Positions 1 to 11,999 of a stretch of DNA of 64,000 nucleotides are shown here, piece by piece. The stretch's first letter is position 1; each line of letters opens with the position of its first letter. The stretch is from Meandrina meandrites. Lineage: Eukaryota > Cnidaria > Anthozoa > Scleractinia > Meandrinidae. Location of the stretch: positions 36,086,305 to 36,150,304 of the forward strand of contig OY855908.1 of assembly GCA_963693305.1 (NCBI GenBank), written 5' to 3'. A program made the position numbers and the translations under genes. The notes under the pieces were generated by a model. That model was not told the DNA's origin. It did no database searches and was given only the letters and a program-made list of their open reading frames with translations.

Positions 1-34
1 AGATATATTGCTTTTAATTACATTTGACACGAAT

Positions 35-1087
35 ATGACATTTAATAACACAGAAAATGTCGACGGTGATGGTAAATATCACACCAGCTCTGCCATCACA
101 GCCGCTTGCTTGATCGTGATATCTGCCTTCGCTTTTGGCGGGAATTTGCTTGTATTGGCCGCCATTGCAATAAACCGAAATCTTCGCTCCATGTCAGACC
201 TCTTTTTAGCGAATTTGGCCGTGGCGGATTTGTGCCAAGCGGCTCTGTCGATTCCTCTTCGTGTCGCAATTCTTCTCGAAACAGGACAAGAGCCTTCAAT
301 TCCGTGTCACGTGGTTGTTTGTTTTGCAATACTTTTTGGAGGAGCTTCAAACATAAATATTCTACTCGTGAGCGTGGATAGATTTGTAGCCATAAAATGG
401 CCGTTTAAGTACAACAGCTGGGTTACAATGAAGTTGTTTGTTTGCTCCCTTGTCATAAGCTGGGTGTCTTTGGTTGTGTTTGCGATGTTACCCCTAGTGG
501 GGTGGGGAAGGTCTGAAGGTACATCGTATCCACCGTGTCGTTTCACCACGACTTTAAACAGAGAGTATGTCGGCACTGGCTACGTTCTCATTCACGGTTT
601 GCCATTAATCACCATCATAATCCTCTACCTGTTTATCCTGAAAGCATCATTTCGACACTCGCGCGCCATTGCAGCTCAGGAATTCAGTCTAAGGACTAAT
701 AATTCACTGACTATCGAACACTCGATCACACACGAAGAACTTAGCACAAACGGGGATCAGTTTCAGGAAAAACCTCGTGATAACCACCCTCGACTACGTA
801 ACCATGGTAGCGGCAACACCAACAGGCGTGGGAAAGGTGCCAGGATGATCGCTGTCTTGTTAGGCGTGTTCATCATTCTTGTGCTGCCAATCATCGTGAT
901 TGACGTGGTAGAGATGTGGAAGGCACCGTTTGCTCCGCCTGCTGTAGTCAATGCCGCTGTCTGTTTGATTTACGCTAACTCAGGAGTGAATGTCTTTATC
1001 TACGCCGGCTGGAATACTGAGTACAAGAGAACGTTTCGACTTGTTTTAGTTGCTCTTTGGAAGTTGGTAACAAAGCGTTGTTCCTGA
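35..1087 (+). CDS. Class A (rhodopsin-like) GPCR, adenosine-receptor-like, intronless
   Basis: This is a seven-helix plasma-membrane receptor of 350 residues from the ATG at 35; the reading frame is open further 5' but has no earlier ATG in the window. Visible hallmarks are NLAVADL in TM2, a TM3 cysteine (IPCHV) paired with an ECL2 cysteine (YPPCRF), DRF in place of DRY after TM3, PLVGWG at the end of TM4, and a long basic third loop. TM7 reads YANSGVNVFIY, so the usual NPxxY is NVxxY. The GWG turn and the HANS-like TM7 resemble adenosine and related MECA-cluster receptors (family knowledge). An N-terminal NNT is a possible glycosylation site. No intron is visible. The ligand is unknown, and an amine or orphan receptor is also possible. 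Confidence 0.8.
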   Translation: MTFNNTENVDGDGKYHTSSAITAACLIVISAFAFGGNLLVLAAIAINRNLRSMSDLFLANLAVADLCQAALSIPLRVAILLETGQEPSIPCHVVVCFAILFGGASNINILLVSVDRFVAIKWPFKYNSWVTMKLFVCSLVISWVSLVVFAMLPLVGWGRSEGTSYPPCRFTTTLNREYVGTGYVLIHGLPLITIIILYLFILKASFRHSRAIAAQEFSLRTNNSLTIEHSITHEELSTNGDQFQEKPRDNHPRLRNHGSGNTNRRGKGARMIAVLLGVFIILVLPIIVIDVVEMWKAPFAPPAVVNAAVCLIYANSGVNVFIYAGWNTEYKRTFRLVLVALWKLVTKRCS

Positions 1088-3286
1088 ATGACGTTGATTG
1101 AATGAGAAAACTTCTGTTCATACAGAGCATTCAGTCGTCCGTCCGCCCGTCCGTCCGTTCGCTCGTTCGTTCGTTAAGAGGAGGAGTCACAAAACGCAGA
1201 AAACGCTGTGCAACAATCATACTCGAAGTAAAATGCGCAACCAGTGTGTTGCAAAGCGCGAGAAACATGTAACCTCGTTCTTGTATATGACGATAAACCG
1301 TAGTCCCCGCCTGCATCTTCACTATTATGGTCAGCAGGTGCCGTTCAAGCGCCCCCAAGATAAAATTATAAAAATGGGTAAAAGAAAACACCGCTGAGCA
1401 AGCGCAAAGCGAATAACTAATTTCATTCATTCCGCAGTCAAACAAAAGCTGCTCCAATCCATCGCTCCTTTCCGTTTCAACCCGGAGGCCTGGGTCACGA
1501 CTGGAGAGCCTAGAAGTTCGGCATCAGCCTCGCTCTCAGCGTCTCTCATTTAGAGCGAAAAGTGAAATCCTGACTTTGGTACGCAAAGGCAACATGGCGA
1601 CAATTAGATCAGAGTCCAAAGGGGGATGAAAAAGAAGCCGAGTAATCACCATTAAAAATGCCTTATTTCCACAAGCTAGGTCGTCCATAATGGCTGAAGA
1701 ACTTGCTTTACGGCAGAGAACAAGAGCGGCTGAATACATGTATTATTAAGTGGGAAGCTTTTACCCAAACAGAAAATCTGCAACTTACTTGGCGCATGCT
1801 ACGTTTCTCACGCATCTCATTGATATCAATAGCCCACGCTCGATACATCAAAATTCTAACACGACTTCGACGCTTTCCGGTTAAGAATGCAAATTTTACA
1901 AAATCTTTTGTCTGTTAATTCCCACAACAGACTTATACAAAGAAAACAAAACCAAATATAAATGTTTGACCTGAAAGCCTCAGTGCCATGTTTGAATTTT
2001 TATATATCGAATTACCTGGGCTATTGGCTTGTTATGTATTTGTGATATCTACCTCTAACTTACGTTATTAACTTTATTCTGAGCTTATCAGAAAAGCGTG
2101 TATTTGGACAACGACAAATACACGTCCGCTTTGTTACCCGTGTATCCTATCTTGGCTAAAGCATTCACACAAAGGCAGTTTAAAAACGACATTTTATTTC
2201 AATATAGTCCCAAACTTACATATTGCCTTTTAAACAAGGCCGTGCTGGGTTGCAGATTAGTGGCGTAGAAAGAATAAATATCATTGTTAAATGCAATATT
2301 TAAGGTGATAAGTCTGTCAAGTCATACTGTCTTTTTTATGACAAGTTCCAAACAGTCCGACAGCTTCCTCTATATATGGGCCAACCTCGAAACACAAAGG
2401 TAACCGGACTTAAACTGGACTGGTAAAAACACTACCATTGTACTTAAAAGTGCAAAACCGACACGGCGATTTGCTACATTTTTGGAAAGACAGTGTTAAA
2501 ACTGATTAAGTACCTTATCTTATGTATACATATATACACAAAATGCGCTTAGAAGACCAATGTGGAAAAATTAAATACCGCCAGATTGGATTTGAAAGTC
2601 TGTAAGTTTGAGAACAAAACCCTGTGCATGCGTAGCTCGTGATAACAATCCTTATATACTTTAAGCTAGTATAGTAACTTTTATCAAAACTAGACAATTA
2701 TTTTTCATCCATGAAAATAAGCCTCGTGGTATTTGAATTTTCACAGTCGTGGATTTTATGGAGCCCTTTAATCCCCCGGCCAATTAATCTACTAAGTTTA
2801 TCCAAAGCCGATACCTGGTACTTGGACATAACTCGGCTTTCATTTAAATTTGGTTTGTGGGCAGGAACAAGCATCAAATATAGGCTAAGCCCTTGAATCG
2901 GCATCAGCAATCCAAAATACAGTGGTTTCTCGACCTCATGGCTAAATCTCAGTTTGACACTGCACAAAACACACACAACCCTTGGGTGTGGCTCGCTAAA
3001 TGAAAGACCTTATCTTTCTCGCCATTGTATACACCCCCGCTAGTTACCCACATACCAGCGCACATACCCAACAAACATTAGATACCGACAAGAGCATATT
3101 TTTCTGCGAATTCCACAGTCAAACGCAGGAAAATACTAATCTCAAACCTCCAAGGGAAACAAAAATTAGTTTGGAATACCTGGGCTGAAATTGCGGTGTT
3201 CAAATGAATAAAGGAAATCCGAGGGAAACGACTCTTGGTTCGAGCTATCGAGGAGAGATTCAAAGAAATCAGGATCACACTGTATA
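1088..3286. other. Intergenic, no recognised gene
   Basis: No convincing reading frame was found. It holds a CGTC/CGTT-type tetranucleotide run at about 1135-1176. A segment at about 2960-2997 (CTTGGGTGTGGCTCGCT) recurs at about 13392-13411. The rest is AT-rich and unremarkable. Confidence 0.6.
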
Positions 3287-3445
3287 CAGTTAGACCCGCT
3301 AATTCGAACTCGGTTATTTCGAATTTCCCGTTATTTCGAACGAAAACCCGTTTCCCATGGATTTGTCCTTCAGTCATTTACTATTTTCCTCTCTATTTAC
3401 TTTTCTTCGCTTCCTCTGACGGTCCGAAATAGCGGAGTTCAACTG
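3287..3445. mobile_element. Short pogo/Tc1-like MITE
   Basis: The 159-bp stretch starts CAGTTAGACCCGCTAATTCG and ends with the inverted form of CAGTTGAACTCCGCTATTTC. Both ends match the CAGTTxxACxCCGCT style of pogo-type inverted repeats (family knowledge). TA precedes the left end, but the right flank reads TC, so the TA duplication is not intact. It lies just beyond the 3' end of the cotransporter gene. Confidence 0.55.
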
Positions 3446-3573
3446 TCTGTACAAACAAGTTTGTTTTCTCCCAGGTTACGCGTGTGGTGTTGGGACTGTG
3501 GAAAGACTCTCGCCCCACTCCCCACCACAAAAGAAGGTTCTAACTAAGTAAGAAAGTAAGTAAAGAGACTCGA

Positions 3574-4532
3574 CTATGAATAAAACGTCAGCACATTTGT
3601 CTGATTGCCGCGTACGAGCAGCACAGGCGGTAGGTCAGCGGACAACACCTCAAGCCAACTCATGTACATCAGGGGGGTGGTGACGTCCGTGACGGGGACT
3701 GGAATGGAGATCACCACCAACCTCGTGTCCTCTGAACAGTGCTGCCGCACTAGCTCCCCTATCCGGATGGTTCTTAGAACCTTCTGGTCCTCTATTGGTT
3801 CGTCTCCGAGCTCATCGCCGACTGGCAGGCGTCTAAAGGCGTCGATGCTTTCCTTCGATGGCTTCTGCTTGACGCCCTCAGTAAGTTCTTCAATGCAGCT
3901 GGCGTCGATACGGAACTTCTTCAGCAGGTTGGCCATGCGCAGTCCCCGTGGATTCACCTCGTGTTTGGAGCGAATGTCGGCGGAAAAGAACCTGAGCTTG
4001 CAGTTCTTCCAGGCGCGGTGAAGAGTCAAGAGGTACGGTATCAACACTGTCAACCCGCCATCGTCGTACAACCACCAAACGTCTATAGTTCCTCTCTGTT
4101 TCTCCTTCAGCGCGATCTTTACAAGCTGCGGTGTCACCTCCTCTTCGGAGGCCGTTGCAGACGCGCCATCCGGGCTTGTAAGGCTTTCTCTCTCTTCTTT
4201 CTTGGCCCCTTTCGACGGCGCAGATCGCTTGGGCTTCGAATACTCGTCTTCGTTAATAATGGAGTCGGAATCCGACGATGATTCTTTGTCGCTTTCCTCG
4301 TCAACTTTCTCTACGATGAATTCTTTCTTCTCTTTCTCATTCATACGAAGGATAATCAATCCATAATTGAGCTCGAACACGTCATTGATAACGCCAAGGT
4401 AGTCTACTACTTCATTTAGGTACCTCTTATCTGTCCAGTTGTTTTTGAAGCCCATGACCACTGTGTTTGGTCGCATCTTTCCTAGGCCTGCCAGATGAAT
4501 CATGGACTGTACGCCTTCGCGGAGACTGGGGG
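3574..4532 (-). CDS. SLC12 cotransporter exon 6 (C terminus, stop at 3574-3576)
   Basis: Residues 723-1041 and TAG. The acceptor is TTACCAG|CCCCCAG. It carries [18 protein letters not shown], an acidic/basic linker rich in Ser, Asp and Lys, [15 protein letters not shown], and the terminal NVLTFYS. Confidence 0.93.
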
Positions 4533-7500
4533 CTGGTAAGGGATAAAACAAAACAAATGAAATAAATGGAAGACTAGGAATATTCTAACATATAAAAAGA
4601 GCCACACTGTGGTCTGTCTCCACGAATCTCGGTAAATTTGTAAGTTAAAACTTACAAATTGCTCAGCCATTCAAGACTTCTTTCGTTGTGTATGTATCAG
4701 GGCTTGACGGTCGGGTTTTTACCCACTTTCCATTGGAAAGTAAATTTATCTCTTGGAGAGTAGAAAAAAGGGAACCAAAAATACTTACCCGATATGGAAA
4801 GTAAATTTTTGACTATACTTAAAAGGCTCAAGTGAAAAAACTTTGCAAAACAAATTTACAAAATGATAAAATGAACATCCGACAATGACTTTCCGTCTTA
4901 AATTTACACCATCGCATTTTCCATCGTATTGTAGGATCAAGAGAGCCCCTAACTAGGAGCTCTGGGTACATTAAATTTTATACATGTGCCGTGGAAAGCC
5001 GTAAAATTTGAAGTCTGCTTTCCAAAGTGGAAAGTGGTTTACGCAAGTTGAAAGTGGTGAGCACACAAGTTGTAAAAGCTGGTTTAATCACTAGAACGCT
5101 TGACAAGAGAAAACATAAAAACTTCAAAATAATTGCTCGAGGAAATGAACCTAATAGAAATTACATGAAAGTCAACGTCAAACTGAGTTTGTTCCGTTTT
5201 GGTTTGGTATTAAAATTTTGGTTTCGAAAGTTAAAAAACAATAAATTTCAGCATTTAAAACGCGTCTTCCAGTACAGGGTTCATACAAAAAATCGCAACC
5301 CTTTTTCCAGGACTTTTCAAGGACTTTTCAAAGACCAAATTAAATTTTCAAGGGCCACCTACCAGGAATGTAATTTTATAGATGGTATATAAATGCACAT
5401 TCCCAGTCCAAGCTAACAGGTTTCTAAGGCTTTAAGTGTTTTCTCCATCTCCTTCTCTACATTTTTCAGTTCACTTGTCTTTTCTATTTATTACGGTAAA
5501 CCCGCTTTTACATCCAGGTTTTACAGTGTTTAAAGTTGCTTCACACAGGAAAAGAATACCAAAGTCTATGCAAAGAAATCTGCTTTTGACTCCACCACAT
5601 TTAAAGTTGAAGAAAATTCAAGGACTTTTCAAGGACCTACACAGAAATTCAAGGCCTTTTCAAGGAAAAATGGAATTCAAGGACTTTTCAAGGACTCCCC
5701 CTGAAATTCAATGACTTTTCAAGACTGTGCGAACCCTGTAGTGAAAAGAAGCGAACAGTCATTGCTCACCTGTAGTCACTGCACGGAAAGCTTTGATCTT
5801 GTGGTCTCTGATCCATTCAACGTCCTCGTTATCTGCAGGCAGCGTCCCGAAAGGCTTTTTGATCACATTGGCGTACACCATCAGGCTGACATTCTTGGTG
5901 ATCTGCGACACGAGGTATGTCAAGTTGGGTCGGTCATGCGGACTTCCTGTCAGCACCAAGCAGTGCGGACGGAAATTTTTCACGTGATCACTTATACCAT
6001 CCAGTCGACGAGTGTAGCGCAGTGCCTGGACAAAGGTGTATGCTTGGGCGGAAGACCCCCAGTTCACCTGCATGCGTTGGGTGGAAAAAATAGAACAAAA
6101 TGAGAAAAAGCCCATGTAACCAGCTCTCACCGAGCAAAACCAAGACGCCCGGAAGTAAAATCAAAGCCAATCGTGACCTTGCTTAAGCGCATTTTCCTGC
6201 ACTTTCTTATGGTTTCCGGTCACGTGTTCTTACTTCAAGCTGTGACCGAACCATTTCGTTTTCATTTTTCAAGCTTTGTCGTTAGTTTTGGTATCCATAT
6301 ACAGTCTCGAGCTCCCACAAGCGGACGCTTCTGAGGCCAGAAAAGCGTTCATTTAGGAGAGGAGGTTAAAATTGCAGTGTTTATGATCTTATGTGGCTTG
6401 CACTGTAACTTGGTGTTCCCTCCCAAGAAGTGTCCGGCTACAGAGGGGTTGTTGTAAGAAAACTAATTTTTAAACAAATTATCACTTAATAAACCTGTCA
6501 CGGTTTTCTCTATACAAATTCTCCTGGCTGATCTCCATACATTGTCTTATAGCATCGTTTAGGCAAATTTGTTACAAGATCAAAGCAATTTCCCTTTGGT
6601 GATCATTTTGTTGATTCTCATAACTTTTTCTCTTGATAAAGTAGTGATATTGTGGTAAGGAATTCAATGTTCGTCACTCTTGGGACTAGGGTTAAATTCA
6701 ACAGGACACAAGCAGGTATGTACACAGCTTACCTTAGGCTTAGTAAAGTCAACATACTTGTACAGTACAATCACAATGATTATAGTCACCAGCGCAGCCC
6801 ACCAGTTGATGAGGAACATCATTGCTATGCACAGCAGAGCCCCCAACAAGGACACCCACTTATTGTAGTAGTTAAACGAGGGACGCCATCCGGGAGAGCG
6901 TGCTAAAGATGCTGCAAACACTGCATAGTTGATGAGAGCATATACAATGAGGAAGAAGTTGGAAATAATGGGTGCAATGACGTTCAGATCTCCAATGGCA
7001 ATGAAAGCTGCAGCCACAAAGAAAGCCAGGATGTAGCCCCGGCGAGGTTCATTGCCTGGTCCATAACCAACACCGAAGAAAGAGATGTAAGGGAAGAGGT
7101 TGTCTTTGCTGACTGCTTGGAATGCTTTGGGTGCTCCAACAAGACTTGCGAGTGCAGAAGACAGGGTGGATGCAAAGATTCCTGCCGTCACAATTGGACC
7201 CCAGCCTGACACTTCCTCCATTACCTAAAAAAGCAAAAGGTAATTAGAGGCCTCTTTCAATCCTATGGACTAGAGAGGCCAGATGGCTCCTAAATGGTGG
7301 CTGGAATTATTGTTACCCCACCTTCTTAAGGCCATCCCAGGCATTAATTATTTTATTGCACCGATCTATACATACTCCTGGTCAAGAAAGTAATGCGAGC
7401 GTGACTGACGCTATTTAAAGTGTTTCGTCCAAGAACACAGCACAGTGCACCCAACCAGCAAGGGCTATGTACACCACTCCTGAGTGGAAAGAAGCACTGT

Positions 7501-10500
7501 GAGATTAAAATGTTGACCCCACCAGCTCATGGACTAGGACCTTCCAAGTAGGAATATATTAAAATAAAGTTGAACTTTTTTTGCTAGTTTGAATTTTTTT
7601 TTGCAAGTGCTATAAATGGGCAACAAACATTTGCCAGGTGGGCAAGCAAACAAAAAAATATATGGCCAACCAAAAAAATAAAAAAAAAAACTGACTGCCC
7701 AAAGGGCAAATTGGCAAGAAAGCTGGTGTTGAACACTGCATGTATTTTTTTTTGTTTGTTTCCAGATAGATGGGCCTTTAACCAGGGGGGGTCTTATATG
7801 CAGAAATTTATGGTACCCCTTATATCTAAGTCAAAATTAGTTAATATTATTACAAACTAGCTGTAACAGGGATGATGGTGTTCATCTTTGTTAACTCTCT
7901 CATCATTGTAATTGTTGTGGCAAGTGCATTATACTAAACTACATGTAGACTAAGCAGGCATTATGGGTTACGACCGGCCCTTAATGGCAGGCCTTCTTAA
8001 GAAGATGTTAAAATTATCAGCAATAACATCACTTTAAGACATGGAGAGCAGCTTACCTGGAAATCATTCAAAAGCCCATATTGACACTTTTGTTCCGTAC
8101 AGGAAGCCAGAGTTTGATTGGTGCTATTCTGCAACACCTCTTGAACAAAACCAAGTGCTTCCCTTTCAACACATGAACCTACAAACCAAGCAAGCATTAT
8201 GTACACCAGCGTGCTGATAAGAATTGCCAACAAGGTTCCCTTTGGAACCGCCTTGCGCACACTTTTGAGATCACCAGATATGTTGACACCAGCAAGAATC
8301 CCTGTCGCAGCAGGAAAGAACACCGCAAAGACCGAGAAAAAACTTTCATCTTTATAACCAGGGTTAAAATTGGTCTCAAAAAGATATTTTTGGTAGCCGA
8401 CAAAGCCCTTGCTTCTGCTTTCTTCTGACTGTGGTCCAATGAAAGTTCCTATCATGACATTAAGAATTGAAATAACTAATACAATGAGAAGCAACATTTG
8501 CGCTCGTACAACCCACTGTAAGCCAATCATAGTGATGCCGAGGAGAATTAGAACAGTGATGAGACCTACAATGCGTATGTCATTAGACTCATCTACCATG
8601 AGTGAATCATTGTCCCTGAGGATGTCCCGCACTGTTTCTGCAAAACCAACCACGTACATTGCTGTTGCTACAGCACTGGCTACTGAGAAAATGACACCTA
8701 TGGAGCCTCCAAATTCTGGACCAAGACTGCGGGATATTAGAAAGTAGGCCCCACCTACAAGAAAACAGATATTGTTACTTAATACCATAATTATCTGGTT
8801 TATAAGCCCATATTTTAATACAGGAAAAGTGCAAAACATTATAGTGAACCCAGAAGCAAATGTACAGTGGAGTACTGTGGACATCGCATGATACAACATC
8901 ATGCAGGGTGCAGGATTGAACGGTGAGCTAACCCCCCCCCCCCCCCCCCCCAACCCATCGTTAACTTTCGAAAAAAATATGGTCTGCTTATTATAAGGTC
9001 ATTCCCCCGAAACAGAACTGAACATAGATTTTCAACCAAACTTTGCCTACTGGTTGATTATTTTAAGGGAAGTTAAATTTTGAAATAAAAAAGGAGAGTC
9101 ACCACATTCATTTAGGAGCAGGAAGACCTGGTATATACCACATAATTCCTTAAAAATTCCTTTGCGAGTACTGGCAGAGTACATGTTTCTAGTGATAATC
9201 TATTTTTCAAAGATAGAAATTGATCTGTATTCATTTTATAGAAAGAATTTGATCGTCATGCCCAAAATAAGTGAAAAAATTGATAGGTCACTATACTCGT
9301 TTACAAGAAAGCGATGATTTATTTCTTTCACGGGTTATGTTGAGCCGCCATTTTGTTTGTGTGCGCGCTAATTACAGTGTAGGTGTAAACTTCTGCGCAA
9401 CAAGGATGCACAATGCAATACAGGGGAATGACCTTAAATTTAAAGAGTGCTGCTAGGAGCCCCTGGCCCTATTTTAAAAATACTGGATTTACGTGTACCT
9501 AATGTTTAACATTATTTGTAATTAAAGGAATTCACTCAACTGCCCACCTCCTTTAACTTCACCATTGGTACAAACAGCCGACATGGATAACGTGGTCAAA
9601 GTAGTCACCACGGCAGACAGAAGCACAATGACAGTAGCCAATCCTATCCCAGCATGACCAACCACCCAGGAGAGTCGTAAATACAACATAACTCCCCATA
9701 TGTTGAGGAGACAGCCAAAAAGCACGCCTTTGATCCAGCCAAACTTGGGTGCATTCAACACACTTTTGTTCCTTATTTCAATAGAATCTGCACCATCTTC
9801 TGTTCTACTTTCATCCAGAGGAGCTGACTGCTCTGTAAACTCAGCCTACAAAAAAGAAATTCATGTTGTCACTATGAGAACAAAAGCCTACATGTACTTT
9901 GACACAACCCATAACAACAGTTCGGTTCCAAAAGGTATTTGCAGATTTCCCATGCACAAATTTCGAAATTTAACTAGTTTTATGCCAACAAACAAGAAAA
10001 ATTTTGAAAAAAAAAAAAATAAAAACTTCTGAGATACGAGACCCCGACCCAGCAGTGCATCTACCTACAGTTAAATCCCAATAACGTGAACATTTCAAGA
10101 GGAATTGAAAAAGGTGAGTTATCAAAGCGGGGTTTGACTTATCAAGGGTAAAATTAGTAGCCTGAAAAAAGGGGCAACATTTCAGTTCCCGAGGGTTCAA
10201 GTTATCAAGGGTTTGAGTTATTGGAGATAACCTGTTGTAGGTAGTTTTCATCCTCACTTCAGGTCACTGTGAAAACAACTTTTCAATAACTAAATTCTGA
10301 AAGTGGAACACAACATGGCATTTTGTTTACTCAGGCAAGTCCAAGCTGATTCTTGTGGTAAGAATTGGTGCCTCCCCCTCCCCTCCCCCGTCCTATCCCA
10401 GGGGCGGATCCAGGAATTTTTTAAAGGGGGGGTTGTACACTATTGTAGTAACCTTTAATGCAAAAAACAATTTTATTCAATTATTTTTCAGGAAGAATAA

Positions 10501-11790
10501 AAAAAAAATAACTAAAAAATTTTGCCCAAAGGGGGGGTTGCAACCCCCATCACCCCTCCCCTGGATCTGCCTCTGTATCCCTCTGGTTATTACACATCAT
10601 AGTCCCCCCCCCCCCCCCCTCCTATCCCACTTGTTATAGACATCATGGCAGAATGATTGACATGGTTGCTGCACCTTAAAACACTCACATGAATCAAAGC
10701 CTCCTGAATTAATTTATAATCACGTTACGTTTCAAAGATGATAAAAATTTGTAACAAACATGACTATGTTGCAGTAATTTTTTTCTTCAGTTAATTTTTA
10801 TTTTTCCTTTGTTTTAAACTCATTATCATATATTACCATACCCAAAAAGAAAGGAAGAATAAAATTTAACTGAAGAAAAAAATTAACTGCAACAACTACA
10901 TCCCAAGTCTTAGCGCCGAATATTCTCGATCTGTAAACAGTAGAGCGTGTCTGCAAAACAAACACATTAATTTAATGGAACCGATCAACTTTCCAAGTTA
11001 GCTCACGCTTCTCTAAATTTTAGCTCGAAGATAAAATTAAATCTTAGTTCCTTGAACGCGTTGAGCAGTGTATCTGTTGTTATATTTTCTTAACATAAAT
11101 CAATTGCTTTCATCTTCCAAGTTTCGCCGGGCTCAACGTGAGTCACGAGTCACTGATTATTTATGTCAAGTTAAGTTTTCAACTGCTTTTAAAATCAAAA
11201 TAATATTAAGAAATTAAAGCGAATTTCAGCAAAATAGTATAATAGCGGTTTCCCGTAGACAATGAACACAAATGAATCGAAAATTGTTTTGTCGCCCGTG
11301 AGAAAAATATGCAAATCTGAGTTGAGAACGAAAAGCAAACAAAACGGTACTCGTTAAAAAAAAATGAAAATCGCCAGTAGCTATGTAAAAATGAACTATG
11401 TTTACCAACCTTGTCATTCTCTAGGCCTTTACGGAGTTCCTGTAGAGTAGGGCGCTGTTTCCCGCCATGTCCCTGCGAGTGCTGACTTCGATAGAAGATG
11501 GTCATGGGGATGGCTTCGTTTGTGGCATATCCAAAAGTGAAATGTTCGGGAGCTAATGGGCTTTTTGGCTGTCTATTCGGACTTGCAGGCGAGGAGAGCT
11601 CGTTTGAATCAGTATCTTCCGGAAGATCGGCTAATTCCGGGCCGAATTTAACCTTGTTCACCGAGAATTTTTTGGGCTCTTTCGTTGACTCGCCATTTGC
11701 AGTGTCCTTTACATTAGCATTTTGTTCCTTGGTTTCTTCGTCTTTGCTGGCCGCAGCAGGCCTGTCAATATCAACCGCTTCACCAGACAT
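3574..11790 (-). CDS. Na-K-Cl cotransporter, SLC12A1/2/3 type (six exons)
   Basis: This is an electroneutral cation-chloride cotransporter of the plasma membrane, used for cell-volume and chloride control. I assembled six exons (11410-11790, 9548-9845, 8057-8754, 6733-7224, 5770-6067, 3574-4532). Every junction has GT..AG ends and matching phases, giving 1041 residues, close to the family's usual 1000-1200. Hallmarks in order: a KFSV motif (41-44) fitting the R/K-F-x-V docking site for SPAK/OSR1 kinases, a TFGY box (85-88) near the regulatory threonines, twelve hydrophobic segments, a cysteine-bearing extracellular loop with two N-glycosylation sites (N436, N439), and an extreme C terminus [19 protein letters not shown] typical of NKCC/NCC rather than KCC. 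NKCC and NCC cannot be told apart here. The introns carry MITEs. Confidence 0.93.
5275..5738. mobile_element. hAT-like non-autonomous element in cotransporter intron 5
   Basis: The 464-bp element starts CAGGGTTCATACA and ends with the inverse of CAGGGTTCGCACAG. CAGGG termini are typical of hAT elements (family knowledge). The interior is full of AAGGACTTTTCAAGG-type short repeats near both ends. A clean 8-bp target duplication is not visible. Confidence 0.6.
5770..6067 (-). CDS. SLC12 cotransporter exon 5 (start of C-terminal domain)
   Basis: Residues 624-722 plus one base. The acceptor is ATGCAG|GTGAAC and the donor [22 protein letters not shown] opens the cytosolic C-terminal domain, followed by [12 protein letters not shown]. 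Phase 1 leads into exon 6. Confidence 0.92.
6733..7224 (-). CDS. SLC12 cotransporter exon 4 (last helices)
   Basis: Residues 460-623. The acceptor is TTTTTTAG|GTAATG and the donor CCTAAG|GTAAGC. It has ITAGIF-like [32 protein letters not shown] and [14 protein letters not shown], which are all strongly conserved in the family. Confidence 0.93.
7225..8056. repeat. Cotransporter intron 3 with dispersed repeat fragment
   Basis: The intron is AT-rich. The part at about 7745-7815 (TTTCCAGATAGATGGGCC onward) recurs in the same orientation at about 19925-19990, so it is a dispersed repeat fragment. Nothing else was recognised. Confidence 0.5.
8057..8754 (-). CDS. SLC12 cotransporter exon 3 (TM3-TM7 and large extracellular loop)
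   Basis: Residues 227-459. The acceptor is CTTGTAG|GTGGGG and the donor TTCCAG|GTAAGC. It contains [18 protein letters not shown] and VGFAETVRD, core permease motifs, then the glycosylated loop with CVEREA, NSTNQT and CTEQKC. The phase fits exons 2 and 4. Confidence 0.93.
8932..8951 (+). repeat. Poly-C run of 20 bases
   Basis: An uninterrupted C tract lies inside cotransporter intron 2, a likely length-variable site and assembly hazard. Confidence 0.9.
9548..9845 (-). CDS. SLC12 cotransporter exon 2 (first helices)
   Basis: Residues 128-226 plus one base. The acceptor is TTTTTTGTAG|GCTGAG and the donor GGAG|GTGGGC. It carries the family signature [20 protein letters not shown] for TM1 and the start of TM2, with SGG-like GEVKGGG at the junction. 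Confidence 0.92.
10061..10245. mobile_element. Small inverted-terminal element in cotransporter intron 1
   Basis: The left end CTACCTACAG and the inverted right end CTACCTACAAC match, each followed by CCAATAAC(G/T)-type sequence. A related segment (GGGTTTGACTTAT, and the flank GGTAGTTTT...CTGTGAAAACAACTTTT) recurs at about 15490-15640, so the block is dispersed. Confidence 0.45.
10399..10575. mobile_element. 177-bp hAT-like MITE
   Basis: The ends are CAGGGGCGGATCCAGG and the inverse of CAGAGGCAGATCCAGG, giving a 16-bp inverted repeat with two mismatches. The flanks share TATCC (10394-10398 and 10576-10580). CAG-type termini suggest hAT, though only 5 bp of the flank duplicate clearly. It sits in cotransporter intron 1. 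Confidence 0.6.
11410..11790 (-). CDS. SLC12 cotransporter exon 1 (N-terminal regulatory domain)
   Basis: Residues 1-127 from the ATG at 11788-11790. The exon is cytosolic and hydrophilic, with the KFSV kinase-docking motif, the [11 protein letters not shown] box, and [12 protein letters not shown] before the first helix. The donor is AAG|GTTGGT, phase 0. Confidence 0.9.
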
Positions 11791-11999
11791 ATTGATCTGC
11801 TGTGGATTTCGTTGTATGTCTTCTCAGATCAAGAACGCCTAAACCTCAATATCACAGACTAGACCCTGACTAGACCGCACTGATGGCCGCGTGAGGGAAG
11901 AAGTCAACCGCGACCGCGTGACGAGGTGTCAAGGGAACAATCAGTTTTAGTCATATCGAGAAACGTAGGAATGATGGATCACGGTCGGTGGAACGATGG

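Noticed and set aside
1098..1739. Frames of 67-108 codons after the first receptor
   Set aside because: Contain the tetranucleotide repeat, show no domain and lack splice support.
3605..4281. Plus-strand frames opposite cotransporter exon 6
   Set aside because: Shadow of the minus-strand coding exon, which has strong family motifs.
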